12,833 nucleotides of DNA from Candidatus Poseidoniaceae archaeon (GCA_022451765.1 JAKUNY010000029.1:1-12833); one strand, 5' to 3'. Positions 1-7,215 are shown, numbered from the stretch's first letter. The notes: generated by a model not told the origin, from the letters alone. Numbers and translations: made by a program.

Positions 1-1025
1 CGTTCATGAATGCAAATGCTGCGATTCGAGCAGCGCTTGATATCCGTGAAAAACTCCTCAATGCTGCTTGGGAAATGTTGGGATACCACCCTGATGTCCT
101 TGTCCTCAACGACCGCCGCATCTACTACAAGCACGACCCTGCAGTCGGCGTCTCTTATCTTGAAGCCCTTCACAAGGCGCAAGAAGACAACGGCTCACTC
201 ATCTCCAGTGGTGCTTATCGGTCACCTCCAATGGGCGGTGTACACAAAGGGGCCGCAGCGGGGCTCGCTCCTGCTTACTCGTTCTCGGCGTATGTCGCAG
301 AGGTTGATGTCGATGTCGAAACTGGTCTTGTTTCATGCACAAACGTTTGGGCTGCTCATGAGTGTGGTAAAGCATTGAACCCACTTGCTGTCGAAGGTCA
401 AATCATTGGTTCATGTCACATGGGATTGGGACAGGTCCTCTCCGAGAAAATGGTCTACGGGCGTACCGGTCATTTGCAAAATGCTAACCTCTTGGAATAC
501 AAAATCCCATCCATCCACGAAATGCCTCACGTGACTCCAATCATCGTTGAATCTTCAGACCCTGAGGGGCCATTTGGAGCGAAAGAAGCAGGTGAAGGTC
601 CCCTCTTGCCGATTCTACCTGCCGTTGTCAATGCAGTATACGGCGCGATTGGCGTGCGGATTCGGGTTTTACCACTCACGCCCGATGTGGTCTGGAAAGC
701 GATTTCTGCCAAAATCAAGGAATTGGGTGGAATTGATGAAACCGAGATGCCCTCTCCACGCCTCGAGCACAGCTCACTGCAGTCGACATTGGTTGCACGA
801 GCCTCTGAACACAAGGATCGGGATCGTCGACGTCAGCGAAGCGAGGATACGAGTGCCTATGTCAATGGTGTGCTGTTTGGCTTCGATCCAAACCAACCAC
901 TTGAGGATCAAGTAGAAGGCTGGAAATCTTCAGTCGAACCGGTGCCAGAGCAACTTGCTGAACTCGGACTTGCCGGCAAGGCTTGGTTGAAAAAAGAGCA
1001 ACGCCAAATGGGAGGTGAACAATGA
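1..1025 (+). CDS. hcrA: Molybdenum hydroxylase large (Mo-cofactor) subunit, 4-hydroxybenzoyl-CoA reductase alpha-like, 5'-truncated
   Basis: This is the C-terminal part of a xanthine dehydrogenase/4-hydroxybenzoyl-CoA reductase family molybdenum subunit. The frame is open from the left edge (first whole codon at 3), so the ATG at 6 is an internal Met. Family motifs visible are HECGKALNPLAVEGQ, the MGLGQ Mo-cofactor segment and FGAKEAGEGPLLP. The Glu codon at 594-596 in GEG aligns with the catalytic glutamate of the family. The GAKEAGEG wording is nearer to 4-hydroxybenzoyl-CoA reductase alpha than to classical xanthine dehydrogenase, which fits the next gene. The conserved domain ends near nt 705 (PDVVWKAI). 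About 106 further residues follow, first charged and Arg-rich, then a segment reading YVNGVLFGFDP; I do not recognise this tail. The stop overlaps the FAD-subunit start by 4 nt (ATGA). The usual small 2Fe-2S subunit is not in view and may lie upstream. Family assignment is solid; the true substrate is unknown. Confidence 0.85.
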   Translation, partial: FMNANAAIRAALDIREKLLNAAWEMLGYHPDVLVLNDRRIYYKHDPAVGVSYLEALHKAQEDNGSLISSGAYRSPPMGGVHKGAAAGLAPAYSFSAYVAEVDVDVETGLVSCTNVWAAHECGKALNPLAVEGQIIGSCHMGLGQVLSEKMVYGRTGHLQNANLLEYKIPSIHEMPHVTPIIVESSDPEGPFGAKEAGEGPLLPILPAVVNAVYGAIGVRIRVLPLTPDVVWKAISAKIKELGGIDETEMPSPRLEHSSLQSTLVARASEHKDRDRRRQRSEDTSAYVNGVLFGFDPNQPLEDQVEGWKSSVEPVPEQLAELGLAGKAWLKKEQRQMGGEQ

Positions 1026-2002
1026 TGTTGATGCCGCGGTTCAATCTCCATCATCCGAACACCGTTGAAGAAGCGTGCGAACTCGCATCGTCGTTTATAG
1101 CAAATGAAGAATCGTTTGATTGGGTTGCAGGCGGCACCGATATTTTACCAAATTACAAATGGCACATCAATGTCAAAAAGCACGTTATTTCCCTCGCAAA
1201 GATTGCTGGACTTGATACAATTTCTATGCATGAGATTGGAGCTATGGCTCGATTGGGTGCATTGACAACATCCGACAGTGTCCACCCACTCATTGCCTCA
1301 GCGGCGAGTAAGATTGCTTCATCATTGGTGCGAAACAATGCGACTGTGGGTGGAAACATCTGTCTTGATACACGCTGTTTCTGGATCAATCAAAGTGAGG
1401 ACTGGCGCCGTTCGATCGATTGGTGTCACAAGGAAGATTGTGGAACGGGATCAGATTGTCGGGTTATTCCAAATCAAAACACACTTTGCGTCGCCACCTA
1501 CCAAGGCGACCTCGCTCCATCACTCATTGTTTTGGAGGGTACAATTCACATCATCGGCCCGCACGGTCCAAGAGAGGTTCCTGCTGACGCATTCTTCCAA
1601 CTTGATGGGATTACCAGGAACATTTTGGAAGAAGGTGAATTTGTGCTTAAAGTTACATTCCCACAAGGCGTTGAAAATCGAGTTGGTTCATACAAGAAAC
1701 TCCGTGTTCGAGAGTCATGGGATTTTCCAGAGGCCGGTGTTGCCTCTTCCTGGATTCGTGGAGATCCATCATCGCTACGCATTGCATCAACAGCCTTGGA
1801 ATCGATTCCTCGTTCGCATCAAGCAGAAATCGATGCCTTCGATGAATCATTCTCATCCGAACTCATCAACCCCCTCTCCGAGGCGATAATGAAATCCATC
1901 AAACCTGTCAACAACACTGCGCTGCCACCAAGGTATCGCAAATCGATGGTTAGGGAGCTTGCAAAGCGAAGTCTTCGAGAAATTCTTGGTGATGCGTCAT
2001 GA
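1022..2002 (+). CDS. hcrB: FAD-binding subunit of molybdenum hydroxylase, 4-hydroxybenzoyl-CoA reductase beta-like, with predicted [4Fe-4S] insertion
   Basis: This 326-aa CoxM/HcrB-family subunit would carry electrons between FAD and the iron-sulfur/molybdenum centres of its partner. FAD-binding motifs are VAGGTD (residues 35-40) and NATVGGN (106-112). After them comes an insertion holding Cys119, Cys135, Cys140, Cys146 and Cys156, within a context reading RCFWINQSEDWRRS. From the literature, HcrB of Thauera aromatica has a similar insertion whose four cysteines (122, 138, 146, 155) bind a [4Fe-4S] cluster needed for reduction of 4-hydroxybenzoyl-CoA. Ordinary xanthine dehydrogenase and CO dehydrogenase FAD subunits lack it. 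The first spacing, C-x15-C, is identical. Cys140 is an extra cysteine. GGGAGGTG precedes the ATG, and ATG 1022 overlaps the upstream TGA. The substrate is inferred only; another CoA-activated aromatic compound is possible. Confidence 0.88.
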   Translation: MMLMPRFNLHHPNTVEEACELASSFIANEESFDWVAGGTDILPNYKWHINVKKHVISLAKIAGLDTISMHEIGAMARLGALTTSDSVHPLIASAASKIASSLVRNNATVGGNICLDTRCFWINQSEDWRRSIDWCHKEDCGTGSDCRVIPNQNTLCVATYQGDLAPSLIVLEGTIHIIGPHGPREVPADAFFQLDGITRNILEEGEFVLKVTFPQGVENRVGSYKKLRVRESWDFPEAGVASSWIRGDPSSLRIASTALESIPRSHQAEIDAFDESFSSELINPLSEAIMKSIKPVNNTALPPRYRKSMVRELAKRSLREILGDAS

Positions 2003-2967
2003 AACGGGCTGCGATTATCCTCTTCTCCCTCCTTTTCATTGCAATGCTGCCATTGACTTCTGGGCAATTCCCATCCAACAATGAGTGGGAATTTGGTTGG
2101 GAAACTGAGGTTGAACCAAGTTATGACCTAGCCCTCGATGGAGAAAAGTGGAGGATTGAAGACACGCTGGTATTTTTTGTTGACAACCCTCGAGTAAACG
2201 ATCTTAGCCTAACAATTGTTGTTGAGTTCGAGGATGATGTTGAATTCATTGAAACCTCTTTCGAAGAATCGATTACAGTTAGCGCACAGTCAAATGAAAC
2301 CTTCTCGATTGAATTAACGACATCGGATGCCGATGAGGTTCGGAGTCATTCACCAAGCGATAAAATCGGTATGAAAGTCACAGCAGAGGAAAATGCAGCA
2401 GGAGCTCCAGTATCGCCAAAAGAAATCGAAGCAGATCTAAATGTTCCCAGGTATCATAAGCTTCTTCCAGAAATTTCACTCACCATCAATTCAGTTGACG
2501 CGGGCACTTGGGTTGAGGAGACATTGCTCCTCAACAACATGGGCAACAGCGTTGATGCTGCCAGCAAAATCGAAGCCGAGATTCGCAGTTGCCCTCTCCT
2601 CGATATGGAAGGCCTTGAGTCTGGAGAAGATACGCAAATTCAGCCGACTGGTGTGAACGGAAACGCAGCCATGGAAGTTACTTTCAGGATTGCACCTTCA
2701 ACCGCCCATCCAAGCAAGACCTGTGAAGTTACGATTATCGTGACCTCTGAAGGCAATGGATTAGAGCGTAGCACGTCGTTCAGTATCGACATTGATGCGT
2801 CCGGTGGTGAGCAAGACTCAAACACAGGCGATACGGGTTCAAGTTCATCAAATTCTGGCTCCGATTCTGACGGTTCTTCGGCCTTGCCAGCACTTGGTCC
2901 ACAAACGTTGTTTGTAGTAATTGGAATCGTGGCACATCTCCGACGAAATCGCCTCGATGTGGACTGA
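1999..2967 (+). CDS. Secreted beta-rich protein with C-terminal membrane anchor, function unknown
   Basis: This 322-aa protein is not recognised as a named family. Residues 1-22 form a Sec-type signal peptide (Lys-Arg start, hydrophobic core, SGQ at the probable cleavage region). The mature part is acidic and appears to hold two Ig-like beta-sandwich domains, about residues 28-150 and 152-268. The second contains the phrase LLLNNMGNSVDAAS, typical of CARDB/NEW3-type domains in archaeal surface proteins, and two cysteines (in RSCP and KTCEV) that could form a disulfide. A Ser/Gly/Asp-rich linker follows (about 270-293), then LPALGP, a short hydrophobic stretch (303-314) and an Arg-rich end. 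This tripartite tail resembles archaeal CTERM cell-surface sorting signals. The ATG overlaps the hcrB stop (ATGA), with GGTGAT 5 nt upstream, so translation is probably coupled to hcrB. Domain calls rest on pattern reading without a search. Confidence 0.75.
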   Translation: MKRAAIILFSLLFIAMLPLTSGQFPSNNEWEFGWETEVEPSYDLALDGEKWRIEDTLVFFVDNPRVNDLSLTIVVEFEDDVEFIETSFEESITVSAQSNETFSIELTTSDADEVRSHSPSDKIGMKVTAEENAAGAPVSPKEIEADLNVPRYHKLLPEISLTINSVDAGTWVEETLLLNNMGNSVDAASKIEAEIRSCPLLDMEGLESGEDTQIQPTGVNGNAAMEVTFRIAPSTAHPSKTCEVTIIVTSEGNGLERSTSFSIDIDASGGEQDSNTGDTGSSSSNSGSDSDGSSALPALGPQTLFVVIGIVAHLRRNRLDVD

Positions 2968-3093
2968 TTAGGGCTAGTCATGTTGCACTGATACCATAAA
3001 AATCTCTCTAAACGTCAAGGGAGAATCATTATGTGTGTATCGTGATTCCGATGAAAAGAACATACTGCGCTTGCCGCAGAATGAGGTGGAATT
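2968..3093 (+). promoter_or_regulatory. Intergenic region with candidate archaeal promoter and leader of the DUF4350-MoxR-DUF58 operon
   Basis: This 126-nt gap between two plus-strand genes is by far the longest non-coding stretch in the window. It holds an A/T-rich segment CCATAAAAAT at 2994-3003 that could serve as a TATA box, which would place a transcript start around 3025-3030. The leader then contains a small perfect hairpin (3065-3079) and the ribosome binding site GAGGTG (3083-3088), 5 nt before the ATG at 3094. The TATA call is weak and no BRE was confidently seen. Confidence 0.35.
3065..3079 (+). other. Short perfect inverted repeat (5-bp stem) just upstream of a Shine-Dalgarno site
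   Basis: CTGCG at 3065-3069 and CGCAG at 3075-3079 are exact reverse complements around a 5-nt loop. In the mRNA they could form a small GC-rich hairpin ending 3 nt before GAGGTG. It could modulate translation of the downstream gene, or it may be chance. There is no T-tract, so it is not a terminator. Confidence 0.35.
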
Positions 3094-4695
3094 ATGGCAG
3101 AGACAGAGAAAACAAAACTCTCTGTTGAAAAGAAACTGATGGTCGGCCTCGTCGTTTCTATTCTCCTTTCAACGGTTTTGATCGTATTTGCTTCCTCATC
3201 CAAAGAAACAGTCTTCTCGCCCTATGTGCGAGATGCTGACGGTGATTATCAATACCAGCAACTTTCCATCATGCGGGATACTCTTGGAGAGAGCGAAGAC
3301 GGAACGACCGGTGAAAAGTACTCGATTTACAACACAATGTCCACGCCGATGCTCGTCAACGATTGGCAAGACCCCCACCGCACTATGCTGATTATCGCTG
3401 CTCCTGAGAAGCCATTCGATGCTGCAGAAGCACAAGCAATTCACGATTTTGTTACCGAAAAGGGTGGTAAGGTTATCTTGGCAGCAAACTCCACCAACGC
3501 CAAGCGCGTTGCTGAGGAATTCGGTGTACTCTACTTCGACGCTCCCGTATCGGATGGGAAGTGGTATTACGAAGTTACCGACACTGCTGATCGGGCCGTA
3601 CGTTTAGCTCCACAAGAGACTCGACTTTGGTCGGTTGCTTCTGTGAGTCAAGACCTCGATTTGATGGATGAAGCATCCTTACGAACGCCTTGCACCGAGG
3701 TTGAAGTCAGTTCAGGCGAGACCGATAATTGCAGGATGCCGGTTCTTTTCCATTCACCGACCGCAATACAGGTTCTGGATATCGAGGATGACACTCGAGA
3801 AGTCAGCGTTCTCGCCTCTGCAAGTGACCAAGCTTTTGTCGCTCGCTCAGGATTTGACATCAACAACATTGCCAACCCAAAGACTGGAAAGACGGACCTT
3901 ATCGTCCGAGTTGATTATCCAAACATCGAAGCCTATGATGCGAAATCTGACGGCGACAATGGGGAGGTCTCTGTTACAGGCAGCATCGTATTCGTATCCG
4001 ACCATTCTGTATTCGCAAACCATCTCTGGGACTTTGATACCGCTGACCTTACCGGAAAGGCACAATGCGGCGACATTTACATAGCAAACGGACATAGTTG
4101 TTGGGATTCAGACCCGGATGGACTTGCCTCCACGCAAGGTGACACAACATGGCGAGGGAACCAGCTGTACTTCCGTGCACTTATCCGAGACATGATGGAA
4201 TTCGACAACGATGAACTTTCCTCGCAAATTACTCGTAACACGGACGAATTCAACATCGTCTTCGATGAAAGCCGACACGTTTCAAGCATCGCAACACAAC
4301 CCTTCACAGAAGCGATCGGAGCCGTTGTATTGCTCACCAGTGATGCTTACCTCAAATGGCTGATTATCCTCAACCTGTTCGCACTATTGGCCATCGCAAT
4401 CATGGTTGTGCCCGAAAAAGAAAACTGGCGACACGTTTTCGATTTAACCCGATTCAGAGAACGTCCTACAAAAGTAGACTCTTCTCTCTACCAAGTCCGA
4501 GTGCGAGAGGCATTCCTCTCCAAAGTTCGGCAATTTAATGATCTAACTCGGGATGAATTTGCCCGAAAGACCCCTGCAGAAATTATGCAGATGGTCCGTG
4601 ACCCACGCCTTGTTGAACTCGTTAGTTCAGCGAGATCCTATTCCAACGAAGAACTAAGGGACATTATTCCCGTCATTCGTCGTTGGGGAAACTGA
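3094..4695 (+). CDS. DUF4350-like membrane protein of a MoxR/DUF58 operon
   Basis: This 533-aa protein has an N-terminal membrane segment (about residues 14-32) and a second one near 420-440. Between them lies a large extracytoplasmic region, followed by a cytoplasmic tail of about 95 residues. The segment around residues 84-150 (TMLIIAAPEKPFDAAEAQAI, then GGKVILAANS) matches the Rossmann/GATase-like pattern of DUF4350, in which an ABC-type-transport-like domain sits between two membrane anchors. The tail is basic and predicted helical, ending IRRWGN, and could contact the neighbouring ATPase. DUF4350 genes commonly sit beside MoxR and DUF58 genes, exactly as here, which supports the assignment; the biochemical role of the family is unknown. 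The start is chosen at ATG 3094 because of GAGGTG 5 nt upstream. It is probably the first gene of the operon. Confidence 0.8.
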   Translation: MAETEKTKLSVEKKLMVGLVVSILLSTVLIVFASSSKETVFSPYVRDADGDYQYQQLSIMRDTLGESEDGTTGEKYSIYNTMSTPMLVNDWQDPHRTMLIIAAPEKPFDAAEAQAIHDFVTEKGGKVILAANSTNAKRVAEEFGVLYFDAPVSDGKWYYEVTDTADRAVRLAPQETRLWSVASVSQDLDLMDEASLRTPCTEVEVSSGETDNCRMPVLFHSPTAIQVLDIEDDTREVSVLASASDQAFVARSGFDINNIANPKTGKTDLIVRVDYPNIEAYDAKSDGDNGEVSVTGSIVFVSDHSVFANHLWDFDTADLTGKAQCGDIYIANGHSCWDSDPDGLASTQGDTTWRGNQLYFRALIRDMMEFDNDELSSQITRNTDEFNIVFDESRHVSSIATQPFTEAIGAVVLLTSDAYLKWLIILNLFALLAIAIMVVPEKENWRHVFDLTRFRERPTKVDSSLYQVRVREAFLSKVRQFNDLTRDEFARKTPAEIMQMVRDPRLVELVSSARSYSNEELRDIIPVIRRWGN

Positions 4696-4703
4696 AGAAA
4701 AAA

Positions 4704-4708
4704 GGAGG
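4704..4708 (+). promoter_or_regulatory. Ribosome binding site that decides the moxR start
   Basis: GGAGG lies 8 nt before ATG 4717. An ATG at 4712 is nearer but out of frame with the ATPase. The site therefore supports 4717 as start and hence the inclusion of the whole Ala/Pro-rich leader in the protein. Confidence 0.7.
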
Positions 4709-4716
4709 AAAATGAC

Positions 4717-4890
4717 ATGCAACCCCCCGCACCACCAGCAGCCCCGCCCGCGCCCGCGCCAGCAGCGCCAGCGGCACCAGCGCCACCTGCACCTGCAGCA
4801 CCTATGCCTGCGGCACCAGCCGCACCAGTAGCACCTGCAGCACCAGTAGCGCCCGCCGCCCCTGCAGCACCGGCCGCTCCGGCCCAGCCG
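4717..4890 (+). repeat. Imperfect GCA/CCA-type repeat encoding the Ala/Pro-rich leader of MoxR
   Basis: This tract consists almost entirely of Ala and Pro codons (GCA, GCG, GCC, CCA, CCT, CCC, CCG) in degenerate AAP/PAP units, interrupted by Met30, Val38, Val44 and Gln57. It is much more G+C-rich than its surroundings and could vary in length between strains by slippage. The mix of synonymous codons suggests that the peptide rather than the DNA repeat is selected. Confidence 0.8.
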
Positions 4891-5865
4891 AAGCACCAAA
4901 GCACCCCAGAAGTCCGTGAGCGACTTTCCGCCGTTGGCGCCATCGCACAAGCGATTAGCGCTGAAGTTCAGAAAGTCATTATCGGTAAGAGCCACGTCAT
5001 CGACAACGTTCTCATCAATATCCTTTCCAACGGTAACCTTCTCTTCGAAGACTATCCTGGATTGGCAAAGACACTGATGACCAATACGTTTGCTGACGCC
5101 CTTGGTTGTGACTTCAAGCGTGTTCAATTCACGCCTGACTTGCTTCCAGCGGACATTACCGGTACCAACATTTACGACGCAAAGAAGGGTGAATTTACAT
5201 TCAAGCCAGGACCTTTGTTCTGTAACCTACTTCTTGCTGACGAGATCAACCGTGCACCGCCAAAGACACAAGCAGCTTTGCTTGAGGCTATGCAAGAGAA
5301 GCAAGTAACCATCGGTACTGTTACTCACAAACTCCCTGCTCCGTTCATTGTTATGGCGACCCAGAACCCTGTCGAGCAAGAGGGTACTTATCCGCTTCCT
5401 GAGGCTCAACTTGACCGATTTATGTTCAAGATGAGTGTTGGTTACCCAGACCGTGCTGATGAAGACGAGATTCTCTCTCGCCGTATTACACGCGGTAAAG
5501 ACGCCGTCGATGTCGACGTTATTACCGATCCACAACGTGTCATCGCTATGCAACAGGCTTGTGAAGACGTCTACGTCGACCCTGCCCTTCGTATGTACAT
5601 GGTTGAAGTCGTTGCTCGAACCCGTGAAGATCCACGTGTCCTCGTTGGTTCTTCTCCTCGTGGTTCTCAAGCATTGCTCAAGACTGGCCGTGCAGCGGCC
5701 GCACTACGTGGACGTGACTTCGTGACACCTGATGACATCAAATCGGTTGCAGAACTTGCGATTGCACACAGAATCATCCTCAAACCTGAGCATCAAATCA
5801 AGGGTCTCGAGGCTGGCGAAGTTATGCAAAGCATTCTACGAGAAGTCCCAGTACCTACCGTTTGA
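4717..5865 (+). CDS. moxR: MoxR-family AAA+ ATPase with Ala/Pro-rich N-terminal extension
   Basis: This 382-aa protein is a MoxR-type AAA+ ATPase, a family that acts as a chaperone for assembly or activation of partner (often VWA-like) proteins. Residues 61-382 form the ATPase: Walker A EDYPGLAKT (111-119; the GLAKT form is usual in MoxR), Walker B LLLADE (171-176), sensor 1 region ATQNP (214-218), and SPRGS (313-317) in the sensor 2/lid part. The core length is normal for the family. Unusual is the leader: 52 of the first 58 residues are Ala or Pro, giving a stiff, extended, uncharged arm. Arg codons here are mostly CGT, unlike the CGA-rich preceding gene, which suggests higher expression. 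It lies between DUF4350 and DUF58 genes, the classic MoxR context, so its client is probably the DUF58 or DUF4350 product. Confidence 0.93.
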   Translation: MQPPAPPAAPPAPAPAAPAAPAPPAPAAPMPAAPAAPVAPAAPVAPAAPAAPAAPAQPKHQSTPEVRERLSAVGAIAQAISAEVQKVIIGKSHVIDNVLINILSNGNLLFEDYPGLAKTLMTNTFADALGCDFKRVQFTPDLLPADITGTNIYDAKKGEFTFKPGPLFCNLLLADEINRAPPKTQAALLEAMQEKQVTIGTVTHKLPAPFIVMATQNPVEQEGTYPLPEAQLDRFMFKMSVGYPDRADEDEILSRRITRGKDAVDVDVITDPQRVIAMQQACEDVYVDPALRMYMVEVVARTREDPRVLVGSSPRGSQALLKTGRAAAALRGRDFVTPDDIKSVAELAIAHRIILKPEHQIKGLEAGEVMQSILREVPVPTV

Positions 5866-5901
5866 AGACATTGATTCGAACTTGTATAGAGGTGTTCTCG
5901 G

Positions 5902-7215
5902 ATGTGGAGTCGCAAATCAGCAATGCTAGGAAGCATGGCAGTCGCCATGTATCTTCTTGGCCTCACGCTTAGGAATTCCCAGTTGGTCACAATTGCTGTT
6001 GTGATTTTCGTATTCCTAACGTGGGCTGCATTGTTCGGCGGCCATGCTGACGTCGCCTCAAGTGGCCGTCGTGCCGAAGAGTGGACTGGTGAAGAAGGCG
6101 TCGCATTAGGTAGCGTTCTTGCCATGAGAAAACTCTCAGGAGCACGAATTTTTGAGGACGGTGAATTGACAGTAACATTACGTATGCAGAACAACTCTGG
6201 ACTTGCAAAGATTCTCGAAGTTCGAGACCGAGTTCCAGAGGTTATGCGTATCAAGGAAGGCTCGAACTACATTCTGATGGAACTCGGTCCACGACGTGAG
6301 ACCTACATCGAGTACACACTTGAGTGTCCACTAAGAGGCTTCTACAGCATAGGACCTGTTGCTGTTCGAATACAAGATCCGTTCGGCTTGTTTCACAAGG
6401 AAAAAGAAATGCATGTCTACAACGATTTCCTTGTGTTCCCGAAGATGGAGGATCTCAAAGAGACCTTTGTCAAATCCCGTGTTCCGAAGATTTTTACTGG
6501 CGCTGTCAACATTCGCCAACCTGGTCCCGGTTCTGAGTTCTACTCGCTTCGTGAGTACTTCGAAGGAGACTCTTTCCGTGCAATAAATTGGAATGCCTAT
6601 GCGCGCTCAGGCAAGTTGATGGTCAATGAGCGAGAACGTGACGCAGTCTCTGACGTCATCATCATCATCGACTCACGTGCTGTGAGCGAAACAGGTCCAG
6701 TAAGCCGCAACGCGTTGGTTTATTCCACGCGAGCTGCTGCTTCCTTGGCCAAGTATTTCCTGGGCCGTCGTGACTCTGTAGGCGTTGTTGTTTACGGGGA
6801 TGAAGTGGTGAGCGTCGACCGTGACACCGGAAAGAAGCAACTGTACGTAATTCTAACAAAACTTGCAGGAGCAGTCGCTCGTGGAAACATTCCCCTCCAA
6901 GTTGTTGTCAACCGAATTCTACCGCACATCAACAAAGGTAGTCCAATCATATTCCTCTCAAATTTAGAGGACGACCCGACCATTGTTAATGCACTACGAG
7001 ATTTCCGAGCGCGTGATTTCGATGTCACTGTGCTTACACCATCATCACTTGAGTTTGAGTTCGATGCAAAGCGACTTGACCGAACAGGCTACGAAGTCAT
7101 GAAGACAGAACGAGACGTTTTGATCGGTGAATTACGTGGACTCGGTGTGAACATCATGGATTGGGAGCCTGATATGCTCCTATCAACAGCACTTGCAGGT
7201 GCAAGAGGGTTCTGA
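5902..7215 (+). CDS. DUF58 (VWA-like) membrane-anchored protein
   Basis: This 437-aa protein has two N-terminal membrane segments (about residues 8-22 and 28-46), a beta-rich region (about 85-160), and then the DUF58 signature GSEFYSLREYFEGDSFRAIN (210-229) with NAYARSGKLMV directly after. A VWA-like fold follows, beginning IIIID at 253-257. The metal-binding DxSxS of true VWA domains is not intact (Asp257-Ser-Arg-Ala-Val). DUF58 proteins are the standard partner of MoxR ATPases, and the gene follows moxR by 36 nt. The start is ATG 5902, with GAGGTG at 5889-5894. Its likely role is a membrane protein assembled or switched by MoxR; the process it serves in this organism is unknown. Confidence 0.9.
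   Translation: MWSRKSAMLGSMAVAMYLLGLTLRNSQLVTIAVVIFVFLTWAALFGGHADVASSGRRAEEWTGEEGVALGSVLAMRKLSGARIFEDGELTVTLRMQNNSGLAKILEVRDRVPEVMRIKEGSNYILMELGPRRETYIEYTLECPLRGFYSIGPVAVRIQDPFGLFHKEKEMHVYNDFLVFPKMEDLKETFVKSRVPKIFTGAVNIRQPGPGSEFYSLREYFEGDSFRAINWNAYARSGKLMVNERERDAVSDVIIIIDSRAVSETGPVSRNALVYSTRAAASLAKYFLGRRDSVGVVVYGDEVVSVDRDTGKKQLYVILTKLAGAVARGNIPLQVVVNRILPHINKGSPIIFLSNLEDDPTIVNALRDFRARDFDVTVLTPSSLEFEFDAKRLDRTGYEVMKTERDVLIGELRGLGVNIMDWEPDMLLSTALAGARGF

Noticed and set aside
6..8. ATG at position 6 as start of the molybdenum subunit
   Set aside because: The frame is open to the left edge and the protein starts in the middle of a conserved large-subunit domain, so the gene is cut by the window.
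4712..4714. ATG 4712 as the moxR start
   Set aside because: It is 5 nt from ATG 4717 and out of frame with the ATPase domain.
4717..4890. Tandem repeat considered as a CRISPR-like or mobile-element repeat
   Set aside because: There are no spacers, no constant repeat unit and no flanking duplications; the pattern follows Ala/Pro codons.
4638..4943. Minus-strand open frame encoding a Gly/Ala-rich, collagen-like peptide
   Set aside because: It is the reverse complement of the Ala/Pro-codon tract of moxR. G+C-rich codon repeats keep all frames open, and it has no SD or family motif outside the repeat.
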